Of a stretch of DNA of 7,172 nucleotides, positions 1 through 6,490 are shown piece after piece (positions within the stretch are counted from its first letter, which is position 1; each line of letters starts with the position of its first letter). This stretch comes from Comamonadaceae bacterium (lineage in GTDB: Bacteria; Pseudomonadota; Gammaproteobacteria; Burkholderiales; Burkholderiaceae_C). The stretch is taken from positions 1-7,172 of the forward strand of contig CANJNX010000039.1 of the NCBI GenBank assembly GCA_947475495.1. The letters run 5' to 3'. The notes under the pieces are model-generated. The model made no database searches, was not told the origin of the DNA, and was given only the letters and a program-made list of their open reading frames with translations. The position numbers were made by a program, and so were the translations under genes.

Positions 1-582
1 ATCTAAACCCATGCCGGTACCCGCTTCGCGCATCGCTTCCATAAAGTAAAACATATAGGCCGGGCCCGACCCGGAGAGCGCGGTGACTGCGTCAATTTGG
101 GATTCGTCATTCAGCCACAGCACCTCGCCGGTGGTTTGAATCACTGAGCTGGCCCAGTCTTTGTCCGCGGGGCTAACGCCCGCACGTGCCACCAAGGCGG
201 TGATGCCTTTGCCAATGAGCGCAGGCGTGTTGGGCATGGTACGGATCACGCGCTGCGTGTGAAGCCACTGGGCAATGGAGTCGCTGCGAATGCCAGCAGC
301 AACGCTCAGGTGCAGCGCGTTGCGGGCAAAAGGCGCAACTTGCAGGGCCGCTTCTTTGAAGGTTTGGGGCTTGACGGCCCAAACCACCATGCCAGCTTGT
401 TTTAAAAAGTCTCCCGCTTCTGCGTGGGCTTTGATACCAAAAGCACCATGCAGCTTGGTGCGCGCCTCTTCAAAGGGTTCGACCACGTGCACATGCGAAA
501 GCGCAAAACCCTGCGATAAGAGGCCGCCGATGATGGCGCTGGCCATATTGCCCCCGCCGATGAATGCGATATGTTTGTCCAT
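1..582 (-). CDS. proC: Pyrroline-5-carboxylate reductase, C-terminus cut by window edge
   Basis: Cytosolic enzyme of the last step of proline synthesis: NAD(P)H-dependent reduction of 1-pyrroline-5-carboxylate to L-proline. The 194 visible residues start MDKHIAFIGGGNMA. The glycine-rich nucleotide-binding loop GGGNMA is at residues 9-14, MPNTPA (the family's conserved loop) at 116-121, and the signature DAVTALSGSGPAY at 164-176, at the start of the C-terminal dimerisation domain. ProC proteins are usually about 270 residues, so roughly 75 are missing because the window ends, not because the gene is broken. The reading frame is open to base 1. The ATG at 580-582 is chosen because the Rossmann strand begins five residues later, as is usual, and a purine stretch AAAAAGAG lies just upstream. 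It sits 51 bases downstream of the cytochrome b gene on the same strand and may be cotranscribed with it, although the functions are unrelated. Confidence 0.95.
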   Translation of the reverse strand, partial: MDKHIAFIGGGNMASAIIGGLLSQGFALSHVHVVEPFEEARTKLHGAFGIKAHAEAGDFLKQAGMVVWAVKPQTFKEAALQVAPFARNALHLSVAAGIRSDSIAQWLHTQRVIRTMPNTPALIGKGITALVARAGVSPADKDWASSVIQTTGEVLWLNDESQIDAVTALSGSGPAYMFYFMEAMREAGTGMGLD

Positions 583-606
583 GAAAACTCTTTTTTTATC
601 AGTGTA

Positions 607-622
607 TTGACTCAGAGTCTAA
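607..622. promoter_or_regulatory. Short palindrome GACTC-A-GAGTC in the proC upstream gap
   Basis: The 51-base gap between the cytochrome b stop and the proC start contains a perfect 5+1+5 dyad, GACTCAGAGTC, at 609-619, with one further matching pair (T607/A621) outside a mismatch. The single central base is too short for a hairpin loop, and no T-run follows on either strand, so a protein-binding site is more likely than a terminator. Chance occurrence is quite possible at this length. No convincing -35/-10 pair with 16-18 base spacing was found for proC here. Confidence 0.2.
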
Positions 623-633
623 CCATGCTTGCA

Positions 634-1293
634 TCAGGGCGCGCTTTGAAGCAGCCCATAAACCAATGCTGCAGACACGCACCAAAGCACGAGGCCCAGA
701 AGGCGTGGGCGAAAACCATCGTGCGAAGCGGCCACATCGTGCGCAAAGTCTTGGTCGCCAGTCACCATGGCACGCGTCAAGTGGTGCTTTTTAAAGCGAC
801 GGTAAAACCAAATGGCAGCAATATGCAATGCGACAAGCATCAACAATAGGAGCTTGCCAATTTCAGTGTGCCAATGGGTGGCCCATGCCGACAACGATGA
901 GGTGACCCACGGCACAAAAGGTCCGGCGGTGGCAATCTCATCATCGCTTACCAAGCCGGTTGCCACTTGCAACAGCAACACGGTGAGCAAAGCCAGCGCG
1001 GACAGTGCGCCCAAGGGACTGTGCCCGGCTGTAAGTGTTCCAGAAGGTTGGCGAAGGTAATTCCAAACCGTGGTCGGATGGATGTGAAACGACGACCAAC
1101 GAGACCAAAGCCCACCGGCAAAGCCCCAAAGTACGCGGAAAATCAACAGGGTCAATACGGTGTAGCCGAAACGGAAATGCCACACCATCGCTTCGCCACC
1201 GACATTGCCAGTGATCACCAGCGCCAGAACACACACGGCCAAAGCCCAATGAAATAAACGGGTGGGTAAATCCCAAACACGTACCTTGACCAT
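634..1293 (-). CDS. Cytochrome b561-type membrane protein (Ni-hydrogenase cytochrome b family)
   Basis: A 219-residue integral membrane b-type cytochrome that probably passes electrons between the quinone pool and a periplasmic partner. The N-terminus MVKVRVWDLPTRLFHW is the typical opening of bacterial Ni-hydrogenase-type cytochromes b. Hydrophobic segments lie at about 15-34, 44-61, 96-117, 143-165 and 199-216. Candidate haem-ligand histidines are H15, H39, H140 or H142, and H157. H91 follows the second segment. The frame stays open 12 codons further upstream, but the ATG at 1291-1293 is preferred: GGAG lies 7 bases before it and the conserved WDLPTRLFHW follows at once. The gene is divergent from cycP, an arrangement I recall from other betaproteobacteria, which suggests that the cytochrome b serves cytochrome c'. 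That partnership is inferred from position only. Confidence 0.88.
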   Translation of the reverse strand: MVKVRVWDLPTRLFHWALAVCVLALVITGNVGGEAMVWHFRFGYTVLTLLIFRVLWGFAGGLWSRWSSFHIHPTTVWNYLRQPSGTLTAGHSPLGALSALALLTVLLLQVATGLVSDDEIATAGPFVPWVTSSLSAWATHWHTEIGKLLLLMLVALHIAAIWFYRRFKKHHLTRAMVTGDQDFAHDVAASHDGFRPRLLGLVLWCVSAALVYGLLQSAP

Positions 1294-1326
1294 ACGAAGA
1301 CTCCAAACAATGCATGCGCTGTGGCA

Positions 1327-1342
1327 CACATTTGAAAATGTG
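1327..1342. promoter_or_regulatory. 16-base palindrome CACATTT-GA-AAATGTG, candidate operator
   Basis: Perfect 7-base arms flank a 2-base centre in the gap between the cytochrome b gene and cycP. Its ATTT/AAAT core is loosely like the Rrf2-family NsrR box (ATTT-N-AAAT), which would suit NO control of a cytochrome c', but the centre is 2 bases instead of 1 and the outer bases differ. It falls where transcription from the possible leftward promoter would start, so a bound protein could block that promoter. The dyad itself is seen directly; its role is inference. Confidence 0.4.
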
Positions 1343-1344
1343 AG

Positions 1345-1372
1345 AAGATATTGTTGTCGTTATTTCAAACAA
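1345..1372 (-). promoter_or_regulatory. Possible sigma70-type promoter for the cytochrome b gene
   Basis: On the minus strand TTGTTT (1367-1372) is followed after 16 bases by TATCTT (1345-1350). Each box matches the consensus at about four of six positions and the spacing is acceptable. Transcription would start near 1338, leaving a leader of about 45 bases before the ATG at 1293, enough for the ribosome binding site seen there. The site overlaps the possible cycP promoter on the other strand. Confidence 0.35.
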
Positions 1373-1377
1373 TATCT
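1346..1377. repeat. Inverted repeat AGATATTGTT / AACAATATCT between divergent cytochrome genes
   Basis: Perfect 10-base arms at 1346-1355 and 1368-1377 are separated by 12 bases. Outside them GTGA (1340-1343) on the left and TCAC (1381-1384) on the right are also complementary, offset by one base, giving a longer imperfect dyad. The arms contain the possible -35 and -10 elements of both divergent promoters, so the symmetry may be two overlapping mirror-image promoters, a regulator site, or both. Confidence 0.55.
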
Positions 1378-1378
1378 A
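1351..1378 (+). promoter_or_regulatory. Possible promoter for cycP, back-to-back with the leftward one
   Basis: TTGTTG (1351-1356) is followed after 16 bases by TATCTA (1373-1378). This would start transcription near 1385, only about 11 bases before the cycP ATG and right at its ribosome binding site. The leader would therefore be unusually short, so the true cycP start may lie upstream instead. Low confidence for that reason. Confidence 0.22.
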
Positions 1379-1395
1379 TTTCACAAGGGTGCACC

Positions 1396-1848
1396 ATGCA
1401 TAAAAAAATGTCTTTGATCTTAGCCGCAGTATTTACAGCGGTGGCATTGCCGGCTTCAGCGCAGTTTGCTAAGCCCGAGGATGCGGTGAAGTACCGCAAA
1501 GCCAGCTTCACTGTGATGGGCGCGCATTTTGGACGCGTGGGTGCCATGGCCAGTGGGAAAGTGCCTTTCGATGCCAAGTTAGCTGCAGAGAACGTGGAAT
1601 TGGTAGCCGATTTAGCCAAATTGCCTTGGGCCGCATTTGGCGAAGGGACCGACAAAGGGGAGACCCGCGCAAAGCCTGAAATCTGGAAAGAGGCCGGTAA
1701 ATTCAAAGAGCTGTCCGATAAGTTTCAGGCCGAAACCGTGAAGCTTCAGGCGGCTGGAAAAACCGGAAATTTGGACGCCATCAAAACGGCCTTCAGTGCC
1801 ACCGGCGCCTCGTGCAAAGCCTGTCACGACAGCTTTCGCAAGGACTAA
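1396..1848 (+). CDS. cycP: Cytochrome c' precursor, periplasmic
   Basis: Soluble periplasmic c-type cytochrome of the four-helix-bundle class with a five-coordinate haem; family members bind NO and CO and are linked to NO tolerance. The precursor is 150 residues. Residues 1-22 are a signal peptide (MHKK, hydrophobic core, ALPASA cleavage), leaving a mature protein of 128 residues, normal for the family. The mature N-terminus QFAKPEDAVKYR and the block LPWAAFGEGT closely match my recollection of Alcaligenes xylosoxidans cytochrome c'. The haem motif CKACH is at precursor residues 140-144, followed by R148, matching the conserved distal-pocket-side Arg. The residue equivalent to Leu16 of the Alcaligenes protein is Phe (precursor residue 38). 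The ATG at 1396 has AAGGG 6 bases upstream. It is divergent from a membrane cytochrome b and convergent with glpK. Confidence 0.95.
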   Translation: MHKKMSLILAAVFTAVALPASAQFAKPEDAVKYRKASFTVMGAHFGRVGAMASGKVPFDAKLAAENVELVADLAKLPWAAFGEGTDKGETRAKPEIWKEAGKFKELSDKFQAETVKLQAAGKTGNLDAIKTAFSATGASCKACHDSFRKD

Positions 1849-1868
1849 CGCAAAGGTTTTGTCGGTGC

Positions 1869-1894
1869 TCGGCTAAACCGCAGTGGTTTGCCGA
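1869..1894. terminator. Bulged hairpin between convergent cycP and glpK
   Basis: TCGGC (1869-1873), a bulged T, then AAACC (1875-1879), a 5-base loop GCAGT, then GGTTT and GCCGA (1885-1894) form ten base pairs. The stem covers the glpK stop codon (1873-1875) and lies 20 bases past the cycP stop, where a shared terminator would be expected. There is no T-run after the stem on either strand, so it is not a standard intrinsic terminator. It could act as a weak or bidirectional one, or simply protect 3' ends. Confidence 0.35.
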
Positions 1895-3366
1895 ACCGCG
1901 TGTTCCCAGCGTTGCATTTGTTCTTGCGCTTGGCTGGGGCTGATGCGGGGCTCAAAGCGGCGCTCGGCTTTCCAAAGTTGGCTCAGCACATCGGTGCTCG
2001 GGTAAAGACCGCTGGAGAGTCCTGCCAAATAGGCCGCACCCAGCGCAGTGGTCTCTGTCACCATCGGTCGAACAACCGCAATGCCAAGCAAGTCGGCTTG
2101 GAATTGCATCAGTAAGTCATTGACACACGCCCCGCCGTCCACCCGCAGCTCAGTGACCGGGGCGGCGCCCGCCTGTTGTGCGTCCCGTGACATGGCCAGT
2201 AACAGCGCCGCACTTTGAAACGCAATGCTCTCGAGGGCCGCGCGCGCGATGTGGGCGGTGGTGGTGCCACGCGTGAGTCCCGTCATCGTGCCTCGGGCTT
2301 GCGGGTTCCAGTAAGGCGCGCCTAGCCCCGTAAAGGCCGGCACCAACATCACGCCCCCGCTATCGGGTACCGACTCCGCCAAGGCTTGGACCTCAGCACT
2401 GCTGCGAATCGCCCCCAAGCCATCGCGCAACCACTGCACCACTGCGCCGCCGACAAACACACTGCCTTCCAATGCAAACTCTGGCGTAGTACTGGCTTGG
2501 GCTGCACTGGTGGTGATCAATCCATTGGTTGACGTTTGAAAAGCACTGCCGGTGTGCATCAACATAAAGCAGCCCGTGCCGTAGGTGTTTTTTGCCATGC
2601 CGGCGCTAAAACACGCCTGGCCAAACAATGCGCTTTGTTGGTCGCCAGCCATACCGCCAATTCCAATGGCGTGGCCCAAGAGTTCGGGGCGAACTTCCCC
2701 AAACGCAGCGGCTGACGGTTTTACGCTGGGCATCAAGGCGCTGGGAATGTGAAGTGCTTTGAGAAGTTCGGGGTCCCATTGGTTGGTGTGCACATTAAAG
2801 AGCATGGTGCGTGCGGCGTTACTGACATCGGTGGCGTGTACCGCCCCTCCAGTGAGTTGCCATAACAGCCAACTGTCCACCGTGCCAAACGCCAAATCTC
2901 CCCGCTCTGCCTTGGCGCGTGCACCGGTGACGTTATCCAAAATCCACTGCAATTTGGTGCCTGAAAAATAGGCATCTACCAAGAGCCCGGTTTTTTGGCG
3001 GATGGTGGGCGCCAGGCCTTGCTCGCGCAGGGCGACGCAACTGGGTTCGGCGCGGCGGTCTTGCCAAACAATGGCGTTGTAAATGGGTTGTCCCGTTGCA
3101 CGGTCCCAGACCACGGTGGTTTCGCGTTGGTTGGTGATACCAATGGCGTGAACCTGCTGCGCCGTGATACCTGCCTTGACTAACACTTCACGGGCGGTGG
3201 CGATTTGGGTATTCCAAATCTCAAGTGGGTCGTGTTCGACCCAACCCGGATGCGGGTAAATCTGGGTAATCTCGCGCTGCGCCATGGCAACAATGGCACC
3301 GTGTGCATCAAAAACGATGCTGCGCGAGCTAGAAGTCCCTTGGTCCAGAGCGAGTAAATAAGTCAT
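1873..3366 (-). CDS. glpK: Glycerol kinase
   Basis: Cytosolic FGGY-family kinase that phosphorylates glycerol to sn-glycerol 3-phosphate with ATP. At 497 residues it is close to E. coli GlpK (about 500). Visible landmarks: LDQGTSSSR at 7-15 (phosphate loop), NQRETT at 79-84 with Arg81-Glu82 in the glycerol site, Tyr133, [10 protein letters not shown] at 241-250 with the catalytic Asp242, the nucleotide-binding GTGC at 263-266, and the second FGGY signature starting at [11 protein letters not shown] (411-421). The frame is open for 93 further codons upstream, but these overlap glpR and look nothing like a kinase. The ATG at 3364-3366 directly before [10 protein letters not shown] is the natural start. 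It follows glpR by 37 bases on the same strand. No clear Shine-Dalgarno sequence precedes it. The stop is TAG. Confidence 0.97.
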   Translation of the reverse strand: MTYLLALDQGTSSSRSIVFDAHGAIVAMAQREITQIYPHPGWVEHDPLEIWNTQIATAREVLVKAGITAQQVHAIGITNQRETTVVWDRATGQPIYNAIVWQDRRAEPSCVALREQGLAPTIRQKTGLLVDAYFSGTKLQWILDNVTGARAKAERGDLAFGTVDSWLLWQLTGGAVHATDVSNAARTMLFNVHTNQWDPELLKALHIPSALMPSVKPSAAAFGEVRPELLGHAIGIGGMAGDQQSALFGQACFSAGMAKNTYGTGCFMLMHTGSAFQTSTNGLITTSAAQASTTPEFALEGSVFVGGAVVQWLRDGLGAIRSSAEVQALAESVPDSGGVMLVPAFTGLGAPYWNPQARGTMTGLTRGTTTAHIARAALESIAFQSAALLLAMSRDAQQAGAAPVTELRVDGGACVNDLLMQFQADLLGIAVVRPMVTETTALGAAYLAGLSSGLYPSTDVLSQLWKAERRFEPRISPSQAQEQMQRWEHAVRQTTAV

Positions 3367-3403
3367 AGCATGAATAGCAAGAAGTGGAGTGCGAAGAATA
3401 CGC

Positions 3404-4171
3404 TTAGGGCGCGGCCAGCTCAAAACGCACTTGCGCTTCGTTGAGCAAATGCATAAAAGGCTCGGGCGGTAAAGCCTCTGAAAATAAGCGGTCAATTTGG
3501 GAGAGTTGTGCCACTTCAACCATCGCCGGGCGTTTGAACTTGCTGCTGTCGGCGGCCACCCACACTTCGCGGGCATGCGAAATAATCGTTTGCGACACTT
3601 TGACCTCTCGGTAGTCAAAATCGCGCAGCGATCCATCGGGCTCAATGGCAGAAATCCCGATCAACCCGATATCCACTTTGAACTGGCGAATAAAGTCAAC
3701 GGCGGCTTCTCCCACAATACCTTGGTCGCGCCCGCGCACCACGCCGCCGACCACAATCACTTCGGCATTGGGGTTGGTGCTCAATATCGCCGCCACATTC
3801 AAATTATTCGTAATCACCCGCAAGCCCGTGTGCTGCAAGAGTTCCCGCGCAATGGCCTCGGTGGTCGTTCCAATATTGAGAATCAAAGAACATCCGTTGG
3901 GAACGGCCGCGGCAACGGCTTTCGCGATCCGTGCTTTGCCCACCGCATTGAGGATCTCGCGTTGCCGGTAAGCAATGTTTTCAACGGTAGAACTGGGAAC
4001 CCGAACCCCGCCATGGAACCGCGTGAGAAGCCCTTCATCGGCCAATCGCTGTACATCCCGGCGTACGGTTTGCAGGGTGACCCCGAGCTTGTCTGCTAAA
4101 AGTTCCACCGTGACGGAGCCTTGGGCATGCACCTCACTTAAGAGCGTCATTTGGCGGGGATTGGGGTTCAT
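3404..4171 (-). CDS. glpR: DeoR-family transcriptional regulator, probable glycerol repressor
   Basis: A 255-residue cytosolic DNA-binding protein. The N-terminal DeoR winged helix-turn-helix covers about residues 5-57 ([20 protein letters not shown], then [13 protein letters not shown]). The C-terminal sugar-phosphate sensor domain (about 75-235) shows GTTT at 101-104, TNNLNVA at 121-127, VGGVVRG at 141-147 and ADSSKF at 207-212, all typical of the family. Length is normal. The ATG at 4169-4171 begins [14 protein letters not shown], a usual DeoR opening, with AGAGAGAA about 10 bases upstream. Position directly upstream of glpK and divergent from a glycerol-type ABC importer supports GlpR, whose E. 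coli counterpart is released from DNA by glycerol 3-phosphate. Effector and autoregulation are inferred. An alternative would be a DeoR regulator for another polyol. Confidence 0.88.
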   Translation of the reverse strand: MNPNPRQMTLLSEVHAQGSVTVELLADKLGVTLQTVRRDVQRLADEGLLTRFHGGVRVPSSTVENIAYRQREILNAVGKARIAKAVAAAVPNGCSLILNIGTTTEAIARELLQHTGLRVITNNLNVAAILSTNPNAEVIVVGGVVRGRDQGIVGEAAVDFIRQFKVDIGLIGISAIEPDGSLRDFDYREVKVSQTIISHAREVWVAADSSKFKRPAMVEVAQLSQIDRLFSEALPPEPFMHLLNEAQVRFELAAP

Positions 4172-4335
4172 GGCGCAGCGATTCTCTCTTGGGTTGAAGG
4201 CCTTGCCTAACTGTAAATCGAAAAGAAAGGAATATTTTTAGGGTAAATACTTAGATTAAAAGAATAATTACGAACAATAATTCTCACAAGCGAACATATT
4301 TGCACAAGAGACGTGCGGCTAATTAAGGCGAAGCG
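4172..4335. promoter_or_regulatory. AT-rich divergent control region between glpR-glpK and glpSTP
   Basis: The 164 bases between the two divergent start codons must hold the promoters for both units. The stretch 4226-4300 is clearly richer in A and T than the genes around it. It contains an imperfect dyad, AGAATAATT (4261-4269) against AATAATTCT (4276-4284), matching at eight of nine positions around a central ACGAAC. I could not pick out a -35/-10 pair with good spacing on either strand. The glpS ribosome binding site (AAGG, 4325-4328) lies at the right end. Confidence 0.6.
4271..4298 (+). promoter_or_regulatory. Two CGAACA elements 20 bases apart, candidate GlpR half-operators
   Basis: CGAACA occurs at 4271-4276 and again at 4291-4296, in the same orientation and exactly 20 bases apart, close to two helical turns. 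The right one reads CGAACATA and fits the half-site of the E. coli GlpR consensus (CGAACATW, reverse TGTTCG). The left one, CGAACAAT, matches six of eight positions. Neither has a good inverted partner, so they would be direct-repeat half-sites. They lie between divergent glpR and glpS, where a GlpR operator would be expected. Binding is inferred. Confidence 0.45.
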
Positions 4336-5409
4336 ATGGAGTTGGAACTTGTAGGTGTGAGCAAAAAAGTAGGGGCTCAACCTTGGCTGTATGCCTTGGA
4401 TATGGTGTTGCGCCCTGGCGCAGTGACGGTTTTGCTGGGCGCTACGCAGGCCGGAAAAACCAGCCTCATGCGCATCATGGCGGGCTTGGATGTGCCAAGC
4501 ACGGGCCAAGTTCTGATTGACGGAGTGAATGTGGCCGGCGTGCCTGTGCGGGAACGCAATGTGTCGATGGTTTACCAGCAATTCATCAACTACCCCTCAA
4601 TGACGGTGTTTGACAATATCGCTTCTCCCTTAAAGCTGCGCGGCGAGCCTGACTACAAGCAACGGGTCACGGAGTTGGCGGAGAAGCTGCATATTGATAT
4701 GTTTCTCAATCGGCTGCCTGCGGAGCTCTCAGGTGGCCAGCAGCAACGGGTGGCCCTCGCGCGGGCCTTGGCAAAAGGAGCGCCCCTGATGCTGTTGGAC
4801 GAACCCTTGGTGAATTTAGATTACAAATTAAGAGAAGAGTTGCGTGATGAATTAACGGCGCTCTTTGCCTTGGGCAATTCGACGGTGGTGTATGCCACCA
4901 CCGAGCCGGGTGAGGCGCTCTTGCTAGGTGGCTATACCGCTGTCATGGACGCAGGCGAGCTACTGCAATACGGCCCCACGGCCGAAGTGTTTCATCAGCC
5001 CAATTCGGTGCGGGTAGCCAAAGCCTTTAGCGATCCGCCTATGAACTTATTGCCAGGAAAAGCGGTTGCTGGTGGCGTTGCGCTGTCCCCTGCATTTTTC
5101 GCTACGCTCGATTTGCCTGCGCAAGCGGACCCCGCGTTGACCGTGGGTGTGCGTTCTAGCGCTTTGCGGGTGACGCCCCAAGACGGTGATTTGGCTTTGA
5201 CCGGTTCGGTGGAGTTGGCAGAAATTTCAGGCTCGGATACTTTTATCCACCTCGATACCCCCTTGGGCAGCATGGTGGCGCAACTCACGGGTGTGCATTA
5301 CTTTGAGCTCGGCACCCGAGTGACAGCTTACTTTCATCCGCGCCAGCTGTATGTGTTTGATGCGAGCGGAATGCTATTGCGCTCCCCTGGTCGCGAAGGA
5401 GTGCGTTGA
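4336..5409 (+). CDS. glpS: ABC importer ATPase with degenerate nucleotide site (GlpS-like)
   Basis: A 357-residue cytosolic MalK/UgpC-type ATPase with a C-terminal regulatory (TOBE-like) domain from about residue 235. It should energise uptake of glycerol or a related polyol as a heterodimer with the next gene product. The Walker A loop is GATQAGKTS (35-43), where the usual fourth Gly is Gln38 and Ser/Thr are changed. Q-loop Gln81/82 is present. The signature LSGGQQQR (131-138) is intact and Walker B is LMLLDEP (151-157) with Glu156. The switch-loop histidine is missing: [10 protein letters not shown] (185-194) stands where VYVTHDQ is usual, so Thr189 replaces His. The ATG at 4336 has AAGG 7 bases upstream and opens directly on the first beta strand. 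It is divergent from glpR and 1 base before glpT. The substrate is inferred from its neighbours and from similarity to glpSTPQUV of Rhizobium. Confidence 0.88.
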   Translation: MELELVGVSKKVGAQPWLYALDMVLRPGAVTVLLGATQAGKTSLMRIMAGLDVPSTGQVLIDGVNVAGVPVRERNVSMVYQQFINYPSMTVFDNIASPLKLRGEPDYKQRVTELAEKLHIDMFLNRLPAELSGGQQQRVALARALAKGAPLMLLDEPLVNLDYKLREELRDELTALFALGNSTVVYATTEPGEALLLGGYTAVMDAGELLQYGPTAEVFHQPNSVRVAKAFSDPPMNLLPGKAVAGGVALSPAFFATLDLPAQADPALTVGVRSSALRVTPQDGDLALTGSVELAEISGSDTFIHLDTPLGSMVAQLTGVHYFELGTRVTAYFHPRQLYVFDASGMLLRSPGREGVR

Positions 5410-5410
5410 T

Positions 5411-6490
5411 ATGGCACGCATAGAACTTGATCTGGCGCACGCTTACCGACCCCATCCGCAGACTGAGGCGGACTATGCGTTGTTGCCGCTGAAAATGGCC
5501 TTCGAAGATGGCGGAGCCTACGCCTTGCTCGGGCCATCGGGGTGTGGAAAAACCACCATGCTCAACATCATGTCAGGCTTGCTGGTGCCTTCGCAAGGAC
5601 GTGTGCGTTTTGACGGAAAAGACGTCACAGCCGATACGCCGCAGCAACGCAATATTGCGCAGGTGTTTCAGTTCCCAGTGATTTACGACACCATGACCGT
5701 TGCTGAAAACTTGGGGTTTCCATTGCGAAATCGCAAGGTCGCGCCAGAGCAAATCAAAAAACGGGTTGGAGAAATCGCAGAAATGTTGGAAATGAGCGGG
5801 CAGCTCAACCAGCGTGCCTCCGGTCTTTCTGCCGATGAGAAACAAAAAATATCGCTTGGTCGGGGCTTGGTCAGGCCTGATGTGTCCGCGGTTTTATTCG
5901 ATGAACCCTTGACCGTGATCGATCCGCACCTGAAATGGCAGTTGCGCCGCAAGCTCAAACAAATTCACCGTGAGCTCAAACTCACATTGATTTACGTGAC
6001 CCATGACCAAGTGGAGGCCTTGACCTTTGCGCAGCAAGTGGTTGTGATGACGCGTGGGCGCGCAGTGCAAATGGGCCCAGCAGCCGATTTATTTGAACGG
6101 CCCAGCCACACTTTTGTGGGTCATTTCATTGGCTCGCCCGGCATGAACTTCTTACCTGGCAAAGTGGATGGCAGCGGTGTTCATCTGTGCGGTGTGAATG
6201 TGGGGCTTCCTCTCACAGGCGCTCAACTACCGACGGGCGATATTACCTTGGGAATTCGCCCAGAATATGTAGCGGTTGTGTCTCCAAACACGCCAGGCGC
6301 TTTGCCGATGACGGTGAGTCAAATCCGCGACGTGGGTACCCATCTCATCATCAGCGCGACGATTTCAGGCCATGCGTTCAAAGTGCGACTGCAAACTACG
6401 GCCGTCTCCTTTGCAGTTGGTGAACAGGTGTGGCTCCAAGTGATAGGAGACAAAACCTGCTTCTATCAAAATGAGGAAATTGTGCAATGA
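5411..6490 (+). CDS. glpT: ABC importer ATPase with degenerate signature motif (GlpT-like)
   Basis: A 359-residue cytosolic ATPase, partner of the preceding gene product. Walker A GPSGCGKTT (41-49) is canonical, as are Q-loop Gln87, Walker B AVLFDEP (160-166) with Glu165, and the switch histidine in VTHDQ (His198). The signature is not: LSADEKQK (139-146) replaces LSGGQQQR, and the D-loop reads TVID (168-171) instead of SNLD. A MalK-type C-terminal domain follows from about residue 240 (GMNFLPGK, GIRPEY). The frame is open for 20 codons upstream inside glpS. The ATG at 5411 is chosen because AAGGAG lies 8 bases before it and the first beta strand follows. It lies 1 base after the glpS stop and overlaps glpP by ATGA. 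The symbol follows the Rhizobium glycerol ABC system and is not the E. coli glycerol 3-phosphate antiporter of the same name. Confidence 0.88.
   Translation: MARIELDLAHAYRPHPQTEADYALLPLKMAFEDGGAYALLGPSGCGKTTMLNIMSGLLVPSQGRVRFDGKDVTADTPQQRNIAQVFQFPVIYDTMTVAENLGFPLRNRKVAPEQIKKRVGEIAEMLEMSGQLNQRASGLSADEKQKISLGRGLVRPDVSAVLFDEPLTVIDPHLKWQLRRKLKQIHRELKLTLIYVTHDQVEALTFAQQVVVMTRGRAVQMGPAADLFERPSHTFVGHFIGSPGMNFLPGKVDGSGVHLCGVNVGLPLTGAQLPTGDITLGIRPEYVAVVSPNTPGALPMTVSQIRDVGTHLIISATISGHAFKVRLQTTAVSFAVGEQVWLQVIGDKTCFYQNEEIVQ

Noticed and set aside
1322..1336. TGGCAC followed by TTGAA, like a sigma54 promoter
   Set aside because: The spacing is one base short of the GG/GC rule and the -12 GC is replaced by GA.
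1354..1368. TTGTC...TTCAA as an FNR/Dnr-type box
   Set aside because: The half-sites do not match TTGAT/ATCAA well and the spacer is 5 bases, not 4.
941..1372. 143-codon minus-strand frame overlapping the cytochrome b gene
   Set aside because: It overlaps a gene with strong family motifs in another frame and shows no recognisable domain.
3367..3645. Upstream extension of the glpK reading frame by 93 codons
   Set aside because: It lies wholly inside or next to glpR on the same strand, has no kinase-like sequence, and the family start [11 protein letters not shown] sits at the ATG at 3366.
3497..4099. 200-codon open frame on the plus strand opposite glpR
   Set aside because: It is antisense to a clear DeoR-family gene, its protein is low in family-like features, and it has no good ribosome binding site. 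It is a shadow frame.
4300..4325. TTGCAC with TAATTA as a promoter for glpS
   Set aside because: The spacer is only 14 bases and the start would fall at the ribosome binding site.
4336..5409. GlpS as a decayed pseudogene because of missing ATPase residues
   Set aside because: The frame is intact, LSGGQ and Walker B are preserved, translation signals are good, and the changes complement those in GlpT, which points to specialised function.
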